From NCBI RefSeq assembly GCF_025515305.1, contig NZ_JAOPHT010000003.1, forward strand, positions 186,001 to 250,000: a DNA stretch of 64,000 bases, given 5' to 3'. This document shows, piece by piece, positions 23,485-33,168 of this stretch. The position numbers were made by a program, and so were the translations under genes. The stretch comes from Roseicyclus sediminis (GTDB lineage: Bacteria; Pseudomonadota; Alphaproteobacteria; Rhodobacterales; Rhodobacteraceae). Every line of letters begins with the position of its first letter. Within the stretch, counting starts at the first letter, position 1. A model generated the notes under the pieces. The model was not told the origin of the DNA and searched no databases. It worked only from the letters and a program-made list of their open reading frames with translations.

Positions 23485-23958
23485 ATGGATTGGGGACTTT
23501 TCACGATTTTCCTGCTCGCCTGCGCCGCGGCGGCCACCACCGGCTCGATGTTCATGCCGGGGGTATGGTATCGCGGCCTGTCGAAACCGCCGTGGACGCC
23601 GCGCGACTGGGTTTTCCCGCTGGCGTGGAGCATCCTCTACCTTTCTTCCGCCTATGCGGCATCCCGCGTCGCACCCCTGGAGGGGAGCGCCTATGCCATG
23701 GCGTTCTGGGCGATGCAGATCGCGTTCAACACGCTCTGGACCCCGGTTTTCTTCGGATTGCACCGGATCAAGGCGGCGTTCTTCATCATGATCGGCCTCT
23801 GGGTTGCGGTGGCCGGAACGATGGTGACCTTCTGGTCGCTGGACCTGATCGCGGGCGCGCTTTTCGTGCCCTATCTCGTCTGGGTCACGGTCGCCGGTGC
23901 GCTGAATGCCAGCGTCTGGATGCGCAACCCGAACGAGGCCGCGCAGCCCACGGGTTGA
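23485..23958 (+). CDS. tspO: TspO, tryptophan-rich sensory protein
   Basis: TspO is an outer-membrane-associated tryptophan-rich protein that in Rhodobacter sphaeroides dampens carotenoid and bacteriochlorophyll gene expression in oxygen. The 157 aa product has five hydrophobic segments and the family motifs KPPWTPRDWVFPLAW and NTLWTPVFFG. It lies 17 nt after crtB, the usual crtI-crtB-tspO order, and is followed by a terminator. Among the genes present here it is the only candidate regulator of the photosynthesis genes. Confidence 0.93.
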   Translation: MDWGLFTIFLLACAAAATTGSMFMPGVWYRGLSKPPWTPRDWVFPLAWSILYLSSAYAASRVAPLEGSAYAMAFWAMQIAFNTLWTPVFFGLHRIKAAFFIMIGLWVAVAGTMVTFWSLDLIAGALFVPYLVWVTVAGALNASVWMRNPNEAAQPTG

Positions 23959-23974
23959 TCCGGCCGCAAATGCG

Positions 23975-24000
23975 AAAGGGCGCCACCGGGGCGCCCTTTT
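23975..24000. terminator. Bidirectional terminator between tspO and infB
   Basis: AAAGGGCGCC (23975-23984) pairs with GGCGCCCTTT (23990-23999). A T-rich tract follows on the plus strand, and a weaker one (CCCTTTCGCATTTG) follows on the minus strand. It lies 16 nt after tspO and 22 nt from the infB stop, marking the edge of the photosynthesis cluster. Confidence 0.8.
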
Positions 24001-24022
24001 CCGTTTTCCCTGGTCCGGCGGA

Positions 24023-26515
24023 TCACGCCAGCGAGCGCTCGACCTCTTCGCGTTCGAAGATCTCGATGACGTCGCCCTTGCGGATGTCGTCGTAGTTCTC
24101 GAAGGCCATGCCGCATTCCTGGCCGGACTGCACTTCCTTGACCTCGTCCTTGAAGCGCTTGAGCGTCTTCAGCGTGCCTTCGTGCACCACGACGTCGTCG
24201 CGCAGCAGGCGGACACCGGCGGAGCGGCGCGCCACACCCTCGGTGACGAGGCAGCCGGCGACGGTGCCGACACCCGAGACGCGGAAGGTTTCCTTGATCT
24301 CGGCATAGCCGATGAAGTTCTCGCGGATCTCGGCACCCAGAAGGCCCGAGGCCGCCGCCTTCACGTCGTCGACGAGGTCGTAGATCACCGAGTAGTAGCG
24401 GATTTCCACGCCCTTCTGGTTTGCGGCACTGCGCGCCGGTGCGTTCGCACGGACGTTGAAGCCGATGACCGGGGCGCCCGAGGCTTCGGCAAGGCCGATG
24501 TCGCTCTCGGTGATGGCGCCGACACCGTAATGGAGCACGCGAACGCGCACCTCGTCGTTGCCGATCTTTTCCATCGCCTGGATGATCGCCTCGGCCGAAC
24601 CCTGGACGTCGGCCTTCACAACGATGGGCAGCTCCTTGACGCTCTGGTCGGCCTTCGCCTTGGCAAGAAGCTGGTCTAGCGTCGTCGCGGCACCGGCCGC
24701 CGCGCGCTTGTCCTTGGCCGCCTGCTCGCGGTACTCCGCGATCTCGCGGGCCTGCGCCTCGGTCTCGACGACGTTGAGAACGTCGCCCGCCTCGGGCGTG
24801 CCGTTGAGGCCCAGAACTTCGACGGGCACCGACGGTCCGGCTTCCTTCACGCGGTCGCCCTTGTCGTTCATCAGCGCGCGGACCTTGCCCCACTGTTCGC
24901 CGACGACGAAGATGTCGCCCTGCTTCAGCGTGCCTTTCTGCACGAGAACGGTCGCCACCGGTCCACGGCCCACGTCGAGCTGTGCCTCGATCACGGCGCC
25001 CTCGGCGGGACGGTCGGGGTTGGCCTTGAGCTCGAGGATCTCGGCCTGAAGCGCGATGGCCTCCAGCAGTTCGGGGAGACCCTGGCCCGTGACGGCCGAA
25101 ACCTCGACGTCCTGGACTTCGCCCGACATCTTCTCGACCACGACCTCGTGCTGGAGAAGATCCGTGCGCACCTTGTCGGGGTTGGCCGACGGCTTGTCGA
25201 CTTTGTTGATCGCCACGATCATCGGGACCTTGGCGGCCTTGGCGTGATTGATCGCCTCGATGGTCTGCGGCATCACGGCGTCGTCCGCCGCGACAACGAG
25301 AACGACGATATCCGTCACCTGTGCGCCGCGCGCCCGCATCGACGTGAAGGCCGCGTGACCGGGCGTGTCGAGGAAGGTCAGCACCGCACCGCTGTCGGTC
25401 GTCACCTGGTAGGCGCCGATATGCTGCGTGATGCCGCCCGCTTCGCCGGAGACGACGTTGGCCTGGCGGATCCTGTCGAGCAGCGACGTCTTGCCGTGGT
25501 CGACATGGCCCATGATCGTGATGACCGGAGGACGCGGCAGGAGGTCCTCATCCTTGTCCTCGGTGCTGACGATCACGTCCTCGACGTCGGAATCCGACAC
25601 CCGCTGCACGCGGTGGCCGAATTCCTCGATGATGAGTTCGGCGGTATCGGCGTCGATGGACTGGTTCTGCGTGACCATCATGCCGTTGTTCATGAGCGCC
25701 TTGACCACGTCCGCCACGCGCTCGGCCATGCGGTTGGCCAGTTCGGAGACGACGATCGTCTCGGGCAGCTGCACGTCGCGCACCACCTTCTCGCGGTCAT
25801 GGGCGCCGCCCATGGCCTTCTGGCGCTGACGCTCCTGCTTGCGCTTCATCGCGGCGAGGCTGCGCTGACGACCGCCCTCGCCCCCGGTGAGTGCCTGGTT
25901 CACGGTCAGCTTGCCGGAACGGCGCTCGCCACCACGGTCCGCGCCACGGCCACGGCCCGCGCGGTCGTCTTCTTCCTTGCGCCGGGCCGGAGCGGGCGCG
26001 GGCTTGCCCGGTCCGCGCACGGGCTTGTCGGCCGCGGGGGCGCCAGCAACGGCGGCGGCGGCTGCGGTGTCGGCGACGGCAGGCGCGTTGCGACGTGCGT
26101 CGTCTTCCTCGCGGCGGCGGCGGTCTTCCTCTTCCTTGGCCTTGAGGGCCTCTTCGCGCTCGCGCTCCTCGCGTTCCTTGGCCTCGGCCTCGGCGCGGCG
26201 GCGCGCACGTTCTTCCTCGCGCTCACGCTCTTCGGTGGCGCGGCGTTCCTCGTCTTCCGCTTCGCGGGCCTTCGCGGCCTGCAGTGCCCTCAGGCGACGC
26301 TCGAGTTCGGCGTCGGGCAATGCCTTGTCGCGTTTTCCACCCTCGGCATTCTGCGCCGCGGCGCTCTGCTGTCCCGGCTTGGGGACAACCACGCGCTTGC
26401 GCTTGGTCTCGACGACGACGCTCTTCGTGCGCCCGCGCGAGAAGCTCTGGTTCACGCGGCCAGACCGCGCGCCACCAGAGAGGCCAAGGGGTTTTTTTCC
26501 GTCCTGATCGCTCAT
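24023..26515 (-). CDS. infB: Translation initiation factor IF-2
   Basis: IF-2 delivers initiator tRNA to the 30S subunit and promotes subunit joining using GTP. The 830 aa product has a long highly charged N-terminal part (Glu/Arg/Ala-rich, residues 60-220), which is typical of alphaproteobacteria. The G domain contains GHVDHGKT near residue 335, DTPGH and NKVDKP. The C-terminal domains end with [13 protein letters not shown]. It overlaps ylxR by 4 nt as the last gene of the rimP-nusA-ylxR-infB operon. Confidence 0.97.
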   Translation of the reverse strand: MSDQDGKKPLGLSGGARSGRVNQSFSRGRTKSVVVETKRKRVVVPKPGQQSAAAQNAEGGKRDKALPDAELERRLRALQAAKAREAEDEERRATEEREREEERARRRAEAEAKEREEREREEALKAKEEEDRRRREEDDARRNAPAVADTAAAAAVAGAPAADKPVRGPGKPAPAPARRKEEDDRAGRGRGADRGGERRSGKLTVNQALTGGEGGRQRSLAAMKRKQERQRQKAMGGAHDREKVVRDVQLPETIVVSELANRMAERVADVVKALMNNGMMVTQNQSIDADTAELIIEEFGHRVQRVSDSDVEDVIVSTEDKDEDLLPRPPVITIMGHVDHGKTSLLDRIRQANVVSGEAGGITQHIGAYQVTTDSGAVLTFLDTPGHAAFTSMRARGAQVTDIVVLVVAADDAVMPQTIEAINHAKAAKVPMIVAINKVDKPSANPDKVRTDLLQHEVVVEKMSGEVQDVEVSAVTGQGLPELLEAIALQAEILELKANPDRPAEGAVIEAQLDVGRGPVATVLVQKGTLKQGDIFVVGEQWGKVRALMNDKGDRVKEAGPSVPVEVLGLNGTPEAGDVLNVVETEAQAREIAEYREQAAKDKRAAAGAATTLDQLLAKAKADQSVKELPIVVKADVQGSAEAIIQAMEKIGNDEVRVRVLHYGVGAITESDIGLAEASGAPVIGFNVRANAPARSAANQKGVEIRYYSVIYDLVDDVKAAASGLLGAEIRENFIGYAEIKETFRVSGVGTVAGCLVTEGVARRSAGVRLLRDDVVVHEGTLKTLKRFKDEVKEVQSGQECGMAFENYDDIRKGDVIEIFEREEVERSLA

Positions 26516-27144
26516 GCGACTCCATCGTCTTTCCCGGCGGACACTCCGCCGTCTGCCTTGCGCAGGCCCTGCAGTTTTGCGGCCCCCTCTACAACACGAG
26601 GGGCCAGACCGCCAGCGGCAAGCGCGCCATGTATCACACTTTGGCGTCCGAATGCCAAACCCAATTCCCGGGCCGTCAGGACGCTGAAATAGCGGGCGCC
26701 CGTCGGCGTCCAGAGCTTCGATTTCCCCCGCTCCGACCCGTCGGTCGCCTGCAGGAGGACGGCGACGTTTCCGGCCGCCAGCCAGTCCTTCACCTTCTCG
26801 AACCCGGCCACCGCTTCGCCCGCCTTGCGCTTGAGCGCGATGAGGTCGGTCAGCCGCCGGACAAGCCCCGCCTCGACCCTGTCGGCGAGGTCGGCGGGCA
26901 CCGTGACGGGCGCCCTTGCCGCACGTGCGAAGAGGTTCTTCGCCACGGCCTTCTCGATCGCCGCACGGTCGGCGCTGACCCAGATGCCTCGTCCCGGAAG
27001 CTTCTCCAGGATGTCCGGCGCGATCTCGCCACCGGGTCCGACCACGAAGCGGATCAACCCGCCCTTTGGCTGGGTCTCGCCCGTGACGATGCAGCGCCGT
27101 TCGGCACCGTCGTCACGATCTTTGGTCCGGCCGCCCCGCGTCAT
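26512..27144 (-). CDS. YlxR-type RNA-binding protein fused to an L7Ae-like domain
   Basis: The 210 aa product starts with a YlxR (DUF448) domain, seen in [20 protein letters not shown] and the GRGIWV stretch, about residues 15-85. A second part from about residue 115 resembles the L7Ae/YlxQ-like ribosomal fold. This two-domain form is common in alphaproteobacteria, whereas Bacillus has separate ylxR and ylxQ genes. YlxR-family proteins are reported to bind RNA or act in regulation, but the role here is unknown. It lies between nusA (24 nt gap) and infB (4 nt overlap). Confidence 0.85.
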   Translation of the reverse strand: MTRGGRTKDRDDGAERRCIVTGETQPKGGLIRFVVGPGGEIAPDILEKLPGRGIWVSADRAAIEKAVAKNLFARAARAPVTVPADLADRVEAGLVRRLTDLIALKRKAGEAVAGFEKVKDWLAAGNVAVLLQATDGSERGKSKLWTPTGARYFSVLTARELGLAFGRQSVIHGALAAGGLAPRVVEGAAKLQGLRKADGGVSAGKDDGVA

Positions 27145-27168
27145 CCGGGCGCCTTCGGGCAGAGGGCC

Positions 27169-28794
27169 TCAGCCCTCCGCCTCCTCCGCTTCGGCTGCTG
27201 CGGCTTCCGCTTCCGCGGCGGCCTGGGCCTCGAGTTCCTCGATAGTGACCCAGCCGAGTTTGACCCGCGCGGTCATCACCATGTTCTGCGCCTCTTCCAG
27301 CGAGACGTCGAAGGGCTCGAGCAGGCCGTCGTCCTTGATGCGCTCGCCGTTGACCGTGGTCCAGCCGCCGGCAAGTTCCCAGTCGGCACAGGTGGCGAAG
27401 TCCTCGAGTGTCTTCACTCCGTCCTCGCCGAGCGCCACCAGCATTTGGGGCGTCAGGCCCTCGAATTCAATCAGGCTTTCCTCGACGCCCAGTTCCTTGG
27501 CCTTCTCGAGCGCCTTCTTGTTCTGCTCGTCGAGATAGTCGCGGGCGCGGGCCTGCAACTCCTCCGCCGTGCTCTCGTCGACGCCGTCGATCACCAGAAG
27601 TTCGTCGATGTCGACATATGCGACCTCTTCCAGCGAGGTGAAGCCTTCGGCAACCAGGAGCTGCGCGAAGAATTCGTCGAGGTCGAGCGTATCCATGAAG
27701 AGGCGCGTGCGCTCCTCGAACTCGGCCTGGCGGCGCTTGGATTCCTCTTCCTCGGTGAGGATGTCGATGTCGAGGCCCGTCAGCTGGCTGGCGAGGCGCA
27801 CGTTCTGGCCGCGCCGGCCGATGGCGAGCGACAGCTGCTCGTCGGGAACGACGACCTCGATGCGCTCGGCATCCTCGTCGATGACGACCTTCGTCACCTC
27901 GGCGGGCTGGAGCGCGTTGACAAGGAAGGTCGCGGCATCCTCGTTCCACGGAATGATGTCGATCTTTTCGCCCTGAAGCTCGTTGACCACCGCCTGGACG
28001 CGGGAGCCGCGCATGCCGACGCAGGCGCCGACGGGGTCGATGGCGTTGTCGTAGGAGATGACCGCGATCTTCGCGCGGGAGCCCGGATCGCGGGCAACCG
28101 CCTTGATCTCGATGATGCCGTCGTAGATTTCCGGCACTTCCATCTTGAAGAGCTCGGCCATGAACTCGGGCGCGGTGCGCGACAGGAACACCTGCGGGCC
28201 CCGCGTCTCGCGGCGCACGTCCTTGATGTAGCAGCGGATCCGGTCGCCGTTGCGATAGCTCTCGCGGCCGATCTTGTCGTTACGGCGCAGGACGCCCTCG
28301 CCCCGGCCGATGTCGACGATGACGTTGCCGTATTCCTCACGCTTGACGACGCCATTGATGATGGTGCCGACGCGGTCCTTGAATTCCTCGAACTGGCGGT
28401 CGCGCTCGGCTTCGCGGACCTTCTGCAGGATCACCTGCTTGGCCGACTGCGCGGCGATCCGGCCCATGTCGACGGGCGGAACCTCGTCCACGATGGTGTC
28501 GCCGACCTTGGGATCCTCGAGATACTGCTTCGCCTGTTCGACGGTCAGCTCGGCCTTGTCGTTCTCGACCATGTCGTCCTCGACCACGGTGCGGACGCGG
28601 GTGAAGGTCGCGCGGCCCGTCTTGCGGTCGATCGAAACGCGGATGTCGAGGTCCGACCCGTAGCGCGACTTCGCGGCGCGGGCGAGGCTCTCTTCCATCG
28701 CCTCTATCACCAGCGCCGGGTCGATCATCTTCTCGCGCGCGACGGCCTCGGCGGTCTGCAGCAGTTCCAGCTGGTTGGCTGACGTGATGGCCAT
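27169..28794 (-). CDS. nusA: Transcription termination/antitermination factor NusA
   Basis: NusA binds RNA polymerase and nascent RNA and influences pausing, termination and antitermination. The 541 aa product has the polymerase-binding N-terminal domain (residues 1-125), an S1 domain (about 130-200), two KH domains (about 225-345, with [11 protein letters not shown] and [11 protein letters not shown]), and two C-terminal helix-hairpin-helix repeats. It ends in an Ala/Glu-rich tail. It begins 3 nt after rimP in the usual operon order. Confidence 0.97.
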   Translation of the reverse strand: MAITSANQLELLQTAEAVAREKMIDPALVIEAMEESLARAAKSRYGSDLDIRVSIDRKTGRATFTRVRTVVEDDMVENDKAELTVEQAKQYLEDPKVGDTIVDEVPPVDMGRIAAQSAKQVILQKVREAERDRQFEEFKDRVGTIINGVVKREEYGNVIVDIGRGEGVLRRNDKIGRESYRNGDRIRCYIKDVRRETRGPQVFLSRTAPEFMAELFKMEVPEIYDGIIEIKAVARDPGSRAKIAVISYDNAIDPVGACVGMRGSRVQAVVNELQGEKIDIIPWNEDAATFLVNALQPAEVTKVVIDEDAERIEVVVPDEQLSLAIGRRGQNVRLASQLTGLDIDILTEEEESKRRQAEFEERTRLFMDTLDLDEFFAQLLVAEGFTSLEEVAYVDIDELLVIDGVDESTAEELQARARDYLDEQNKKALEKAKELGVEESLIEFEGLTPQMLVALGEDGVKTLEDFATCADWELAGGWTTVNGERIKDDGLLEPFDVSLEEAQNMVMTARVKLGWVTIEELEAQAAAEAEAAAAEAEEAEG

Positions 28795-28797
28795 GAC

Positions 28798-29370
28798 TTA
28801 TTCCTCCGCCTCCGAGGTCTCTTCCTCGATGTCGTCAAACTGGGTTTCGTCGATGAGACCCGCCGCCTTCCGGGCGCGCAGCATCTCACGGATCAGGTCG
28901 TCGGTCAGGACGAGTTTCGCGTCCGAGAGCCAGTCGAAATGGAGCCCGATGGTCCCCTCCTCGACGTTGAGCAGGATCTCGTCGCCCTCGACGCCGGCCA
29001 GCACGCCCTTGAAGCGGCGGCGGCCGTCGATCATCTCGGTCGTCTCGATCTTGGCCTCGTGGCCCTCGAAGGTCTCGAAGTCCTTCAACCGGGTCAGCGG
29101 ACGGTCGATGCCGGGGCTCGACACTTCGAGCGTGTAGGCATCCTCCAGCGGGTCCTCGACGTCGAGCACGGCCGAGATCGCGCCCGAGATCGCGGCGCAT
29201 TCGTCCACCTCGATGCCGCCGTCCGGACGCTCGGCCATGACCTGGAGCGTCTTGTTCCTGCCCCCCATCAACCGGATGCGCACGACCTCGAAACCCATGC
29301 CCTCGATGACGGGGGTCAGTATCTCGGCCATGCGCCGGTCGATGGACGTCTTGGCAATCAGCTCGTTCAT
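28798..29370 (-). CDS. rimP: Ribosome maturation factor RimP
   Basis: RimP assists 30S subunit assembly. The product from the ATG at 29370 is 190 aa, with the family pattern [21 protein letters not shown] and [14 protein letters not shown]. The frame is open further upstream to an ATG at 29475, but that extension (35 codons) runs through two RNA hairpins, one with a terminator T-run. It is taken as untranslated leader, although an in-frame leader peptide cannot be excluded. It is the first gene of the operon. Confidence 0.93.
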   Translation of the reverse strand: MNELIAKTSIDRRMAEILTPVIEGMGFEVVRIRLMGGRNKTLQVMAERPDGGIEVDECAAISGAISAVLDVEDPLEDAYTLEVSSPGIDRPLTRLKDFETFEGHEAKIETTEMIDGRRRFKGVLAGVEGDEILLNVEEGTIGLHFDWLSDAKLVLTDDLIREMLRARKAAGLIDETQFDDIEEETSEAEE

Positions 29371-29466
29371 GTACGGTTCGAGGTCCCCAGAAACGAAAAA
29401 GCGGGCCGAGCGGCCCGCGATACTCTCCGGTGGAGCCTCGGGTTTGGACCCCGAGGCGCCGCTGTT
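29371..29466 (-). promoter_or_regulatory. rimP leader, attenuator-like RNA
   Basis: Between the predicted start site and rimP the transcript can form two hairpins. The first is GCCTCGGG/CCCGAGGC with a 7-nt loop (29435-29457). The second is GCGGGCC/GGCCCGC (29401-29418), followed directly by TTTTTCGTTTCT on the minus strand, an intrinsic terminator placed before the coding region. A rimP leader with a terminal Rho-independent terminator is a known predicted attenuator class in alphaproteobacteria. What controls read-through is not known. Autoregulation by NusA is an inference. Confidence 0.7.
29388..29418 (-). terminator. Intrinsic terminator inside the rimP leader
   Basis: A seven-pair GC stem with a four-base loop (29401-29418) and a T-rich tract (minus strand, 29400 down to 29388) lies 31 nt upstream of the rimP open frame top (29401 to 29370). 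A terminator at this position would make expression of the whole rimP-infB operon depend on read-through. Confidence 0.8.
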
Positions 29467-29472
29467 GAGGCG

Positions 29473-29501
29473 CATATAGGGGGAATCGGGGGGACGCGCA
29501 A
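29473..29501 (-). promoter_or_regulatory. Candidate promoter of the rimP-nusA-infB operon
   Basis: On the minus strand TTGCGC (29496-29501) and TATATG (29473-29478) are separated by exactly 17 nt. The predicted start near 29466 lies just before the first leader hairpin. The -35 box is weak (3 of 6), and the -10 box matches at 4 of 6. Confidence 0.4.
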
Positions 29502-29532
29502 GGGACGAGCGCGACGACCCCCGTTCAGCCTC

Positions 29533-29799
29533 TTACCCGCAATACACATCGGTGACGAAGCCGGCCTCGTTGTAGGTGACGTTCAGTCGGTTCGGCAGGA
29601 AATCCATCGTCACCGGGTCGCCGGGTCCGATCACGCGCATCGGCGCGGGGAAGGTGCTCGCGGCCACCACGTCGACGGGCTCGCCGATCAGCCACATCCA
29701 GCCCGAGGCGTTGCAGGCATCGGCCTCCGGCTCGGGTGCCGTCATCTGGCATCCGGCCAGTATCAGGGGGGCGAGGGCGGGCAGTAAGGTAATCCGCAT
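29533..29799 (-). CDS. I78-family peptidase-inhibitor-like lipoprotein
   Basis: The 88 aa product has a short lipoprotein signal with lipobox LAGC. The mature domain has the pattern of the I78 peptidase inhibitor family: Cys-Asn-Ala, WLIGEPVD, a central Arg-Val-Ile-x-Pro-Gly, RLNV and a C-terminal Asp-x-Tyr-Cys-Gly. Two Cys in the mature part probably form a disulfide. Of three clustered ATGs, 29799 has GGAG at the right spacing. It is transcribed divergently from the alcohol dehydrogenase gene, 73 bp away. The target protease is unknown. Confidence 0.8.
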   Translation of the reverse strand: MRITLLPALAPLILAGCQMTAPEPEADACNASGWMWLIGEPVDVVAASTFPAPMRVIGPGDPVTMDFLPNRLNVTYNEAGFVTDVYCG

Positions 29800-29872
29800 G
29801 GTCATCTCCATTGCATCGGAGGACGGATTGAACCACGCTTGGCCAAAACAGCCCAGAGGGAGGGACAGACCC

Positions 29873-30985
29873 ATGCGCACCCGTGCCGCCGTGGCAACGC
29901 AAGCCGGCAAGCCGCTCGAGATCATGGACGTCAACCTCGACGGTCCGCGCGCCGGCGAGGTCCTTGTCGAGATCAAGGCCACCGGCATCTGCCACACCGA
30001 CGACTTCACGCTTTCGGGCGCGGACCCAGAGGGCCTTTTTCCCGCCATCCTGGGCCACGAGGGCGCAGGCGTCGTCGTTGAGGTGGGCGAGGGCGTGACC
30101 AGCGTGAAGCCGGGGGATCATGTCATCCCGCTCTACACGCCCGAATGCCGGGAGTGCGAATACTGCCTGCACCCCAAGACGAACCTCTGCCAAGCGATCC
30201 GCTCGACCCAGGGGCAGGGGGTCATGCCGGACGGGACGTCGCGTTTCTCGACGCTCGATGGCGACCCGATCCTGCATTACATGGGCTGCTCGACCTTCTC
30301 GAACTTCACTGTCCTGCCGGAGATCGCGGTGGCCAGGATCCGGCCCGACGCGCCCTTCGACAAGGTCTGCTACATCGGCTGCGGCGTCACCACCGGGATC
30401 GGTGCCGTCATCAACACCGCCAAGGTCGAGATCGGCAGCCGCGCGATCGTGTTCGGCCTCGGCGGCATCGGGCTGAACGTGATCCAGGGCCTGCGGCTCG
30501 CGGGGGCCGACCAGATCGTCGGCGTCGACATCAATCCCGACAAGGTGCCGATGGCCCAGCGTTTCGGCATGACCGATTTCGTGAACCCGACCGAGGTCGA
30601 GGGCGACCTCGTGCCCTACCTCGTGAACCTCACGAAGGGCGGCGCGGACTATACCTTCGACGCGACCGGAAACGTGCAGGTGATGCGCGCCGCGCTCGAA
30701 AGCGCGCACAAGGGCTGGGGCGAGTCGATCATCATCGGCGTGGCGCCCGCCGGCGCCGAGATCTCCACCCGGCCGTTCCAGCTTGTGACTGGCCGGTCCT
30801 GGCGCGGCACGGCCTTCGGCGGTGCGCGGGGCCGGACCGACGTCCCGAAGATCGTGGACTGGTACATGGAGGGCAAGATCGAGATCGATCCGATGATCAC
30901 CCACACGATGCCGCTCGACGACATCAACAAGGGCTTCGAGCTGATGCATTCGGGTGAGTCGATCCGCTCGGTCGTGGTCTATTGA
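29873..30985 (+). CDS. adhI: S-(hydroxymethyl)glutathione dehydrogenase (class III alcohol dehydrogenase)
   Basis: This enzyme oxidises the formaldehyde-glutathione adduct to S-formylglutathione with NAD. The 370 aa product has the catalytic zinc ligands Cys40 and His62 (with Glu63), the structural zinc set Cys92, Cys95, Cys98 and Cys106, and the NAD-binding [14 protein letters not shown] precedes the ATG. The partner hydrolase fghA lies 4.5 kb downstream on the same strand, completing a formaldehyde oxidation route with genes in between. The symbol follows Rhodobacter usage. Confidence 0.94.
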   Translation: MRTRAAVATQAGKPLEIMDVNLDGPRAGEVLVEIKATGICHTDDFTLSGADPEGLFPAILGHEGAGVVVEVGEGVTSVKPGDHVIPLYTPECRECEYCLHPKTNLCQAIRSTQGQGVMPDGTSRFSTLDGDPILHYMGCSTFSNFTVLPEIAVARIRPDAPFDKVCYIGCGVTTGIGAVINTAKVEIGSRAIVFGLGGIGLNVIQGLRLAGADQIVGVDINPDKVPMAQRFGMTDFVNPTEVEGDLVPYLVNLTKGGADYTFDATGNVQVMRAALESAHKGWGESIIIGVAPAGAEISTRPFQLVTGRSWRGTAFGGARGRTDVPKIVDWYMEGKIEIDPMITHTMPLDDINKGFELMHSGESIRSVVVY

Positions 30986-31048
30986 GACGAGGAATCGGGC
31001 CGGCCCTGCGCCCGCCCGCATGATTGCAGAAGGAAAGGGATTACCGGC

Positions 31049-31462
31049 ATGAGAAAGGCAATTTTCGGAACCGGCGCGGCACTTGTCCTTGCGGCAGCGG
31101 GGCAGGCGGGCGCCGAGGGCTGGACCGTCACGGACTTCAACTCGGTTTCGGACCGGGCAACCTGCATGTCCTACGCGGAGACCACCGTGAACGTGTTCCG
31201 GCAGCGGTTCAACTCTCCGGGCTTCACCGGACGGTCGGACTGGACGCTGGGCGCCTATGATCTTCGCGGTGACGTGGTCGACGCGCTCTTCATCTGCGCC
31301 GACGAGAGCGGCCTCGTGGCGCCCTTCCTCGTCGTCTACAACACCGATGACGACAGCCCAGCGCGCGAGACCATCGCCGACCGGCTCGGCGACATCTGGG
31401 ACGAGGTCGTGGCCGGCGGCGGCGCGGTCTCGAGCGGTGGCGTGGTCGGCGGCACGAAGTGA
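31049..31462 (+). CDS. Small secreted protein of unknown function
   Basis: The 137 aa product has a clear signal peptide (Lys-rich start, Ala-rich core, likely cleavage after residue 22). I do not recognise the mature domain. It contains two Cys (about residues 39 and 78) that could form a disulfide in the periplasm, alternating hydrophobic strands and a Gly/Ser/Val-rich C terminus. GAAGGAAAGGG precedes the ATG. It overlaps the GNAT gene as GTGA, so the two are co-translated. Confidence 0.75.
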   Translation: MRKAIFGTGAALVLAAAGQAGAEGWTVTDFNSVSDRATCMSYAETTVNVFRQRFNSPGFTGRSDWTLGAYDLRGDVVDALFICADESGLVAPFLVVYNTDDDSPARETIADRLGDIWDEVVAGGGAVSSGGVVGGTK

Positions 31463-31977
31463 GCGACGCGAACGCGCGGGTCGTCATCCGCCCGGCGCGC
31501 CCGGGCGAGGATGACGCCGCGATCTGGGACATCCTGCGCCCCGCGGTCGAGGCGGGCGACGTCTTCTGCGCGCCGCGGGACGGTGGCATGGCCGGTGCGC
31601 TCGCCTACTGGCGGCCGCCCGGAGCGACGAACTTCCTCGCCGAGCTCGACGGAGACATCGTCGGCACCTCTTACCTCAGGGCGAACCAGGCCGGCGGCGG
31701 CAGCCATGTCGCCAATGCCGGGTATTGCACCCGGCCCGATGTCGCGGGCCGGGGTGTGGCGCAGGCGCTTCTGCGGCACTCGCTGGACGAGGCGCGGGCG
31801 CGCGGGTTCCGGGCGATGCAATACAACTTCGTGGTCGCCACGAATCGCCGCGCGATCGAGACCTGGCTGCGGGCCGGGTTCCGCGTGGTGGGCGAGTTGC
31901 CCGGTGCCTTCCGCCACCCCGTCGAGGGCCATGTCGACGCCTACGTCATGTGGAAGGACCTCGCCGATGGAGACTGA
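31459..31977 (+). CDS. GNAT-family N-acetyltransferase
   Basis: The 172 aa product has the GNAT fold. A core strand region with GTSYLRANQ is followed by the acetyl-CoA loop RPDVAGRGVAQAL near residues 95-107, and the late YNFVVATNRRAIE motif is typical of the family. The substrate is not predictable. The start is GTG at 31459, overlapping the upstream stop. The stop overlaps a possible ATG of the next frame. Confidence 0.85.
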   Translation: MSDANARVVIRPARPGEDDAAIWDILRPAVEAGDVFCAPRDGGMAGALAYWRPPGATNFLAELDGDIVGTSYLRANQAGGGSHVANAGYCTRPDVAGRGVAQALLRHSLDEARARGFRAMQYNFVVATNRRAIETWLRAGFRVVGELPGAFRHPVEGHVDAYVMWKDLADGD

Positions 31978-32042
31978 TGGGGCGATCCCGCGCGAGGGAA
32001 CCCTCGCCGGGCAGGGGGCCCGTGCCGCGATCGGGGCTGGTG

Positions 32043-32459
32043 ATGGGAAATAGGGGCCGGGCATCGCTGTGCTGCCTTCTCGCGGTCGCGCTGGCCGCGC
32101 AGGCCTGGGCTGAGGAGGCATTCTTGACCCTGACCGACGGATCGGTGGCCATCGAGGTTTCCGCAGTCGATGTGGCGGAAATCGACATCTCCGAGCTTGG
32201 CGGCTTCACCGATGTGTTCGTGACCCTGATGCCGCGCGCCGGTGTCCTGCTGGCGCAGGCGCCTTTCGCCGAGGGTACACGGCTTGCCGTGGGCTTCTGC
32301 GGCATCGCGATGGCGACGCCGCCGGTTCGCCCGCCGCTGACGGGCCATGTCTACATCGCCGAAACTTCGCTTGCCCGCGCCGAGGCGCTCCGCGCGGTCT
32401 GGCAAGGGCGCGCCCGCTGTGACACGTTGGGGCCGGAGGTATTCGAGCATGGCCAATGA
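32043..32459 (+). CDS. Secreted protein of unknown function
   Basis: From the ATG at 32043 the product is 138 aa with a convincing signal peptide (MGNRGRASLCCLLAV followed by an Ala-rich stretch to about residue 23). An ATG at 31977 in the same frame, coupled to the GNAT stop, would add 22 Arg/Pro-rich residues and spoil the signal peptide, so it is less likely. The mature protein has repeated Val/Ile strands and two Cys near the second half. No domain is recognised. It overlaps the NYN gene by 11 nt. Confidence 0.65.
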   Translation: MGNRGRASLCCLLAVALAAQAWAEEAFLTLTDGSVAIEVSAVDVAEIDISELGGFTDVFVTLMPRAGVLLAQAPFAEGTRLAVGFCGIAMATPPVRPPLTGHVYIAETSLARAEALRAVWQGRARCDTLGPEVFEHGQ

Positions 32460-33168
32460 CACCCCGCTTCTTGCGGTTCTGATCGACGCGGACAACACGT
32501 CCCACAAGCACGCCAAGGCGATCTTCGACGAGATCGCCAGCTACGGCGAGGCGAGCGTCCGCCGCATCTACGGGGATTTTTCGTCGAACCACATGAAGGG
32601 CTGGTCCGCGGTGCAGGCCGAGTTCGGCATCGTGCCGCACCACCAGCCGGCGAACACCGTGGGCAAGAACGCCTCGGACATCGCGCTGGTGATCGACGCG
32701 ATGGACCTGATGCATTCGGGCCGTTTCGACGGGTTCGTGCTCGTGTCCTCGGACAGTGACTTCACCCGGCTCGCCAGCCGCATCCGCGAACAGGGGCTCG
32801 ATGTCTTCGGCATCGGCCAGCAGAAGACGCCCGAGGCCTTCCGCAAGGCCTGCAAGCGGTTCATCTTCATCGAGAACATCCTGGGGACCGAGGAAGACAA
32901 GGGCGGCACGAAACCGGTCGAGGCGCAGGGCGACAAGCGCGCCATCACGGAGGCGCGCGACCTCATCCACCGGGCGATGGACGGGATCGAGCAGGAGGAC
33001 GACTGGTATTCGCTGGGCCAGATCGGGCAGTACCTGACGACCGCGAACCCCGATTTCGACACCCGGACCTATGGCAAGCGAAAGCTGTCGGACCTCGTGC
33101 AGAGCCTGAAGACGCTGGAGGTGAAGCGGGGTCCGGGCAACCAGCTTCTCGTGCGGCGCATCGACTGA
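32449..33168 (+). CDS. NYN-domain protein with C-terminal LOTUS (OST-HTH) domain
   Basis: The 239 aa product has an N-terminal NYN/LabA-type PIN-like domain with the acidic residues expected of a metal-dependent ribonuclease: Asp12 and Asp14 in LIDADNTS, the Asp in NASDIALVIDAMDL, and SSDSDF. A C-terminal winged-helix segment (about residues 180-235, including WYSLGQIGQYL) fits the LOTUS/OST-HTH RNA-binding domain. An RNA cleavage or RNA-binding role is inferred; no target is known. The start overlaps the upstream gene. Confidence 0.85.
   Translation: MANDTPLLAVLIDADNTSHKHAKAIFDEIASYGEASVRRIYGDFSSNHMKGWSAVQAEFGIVPHHQPANTVGKNASDIALVIDAMDLMHSGRFDGFVLVSSDSDFTRLASRIREQGLDVFGIGQQKTPEAFRKACKRFIFIENILGTEEDKGGTKPVEAQGDKRAITEARDLIHRAMDGIEQEDDWYSLGQIGQYLTTANPDFDTRTYGKRKLSDLVQSLKTLEVKRGPGNQLLVRRID

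Noticed and set aside
26284-28782. 832-codon plus-strand open frame opposite ylxR and nusA
   Set aside because: The two minus-strand genes are clear, and the plus-strand product has a low-complexity composition.
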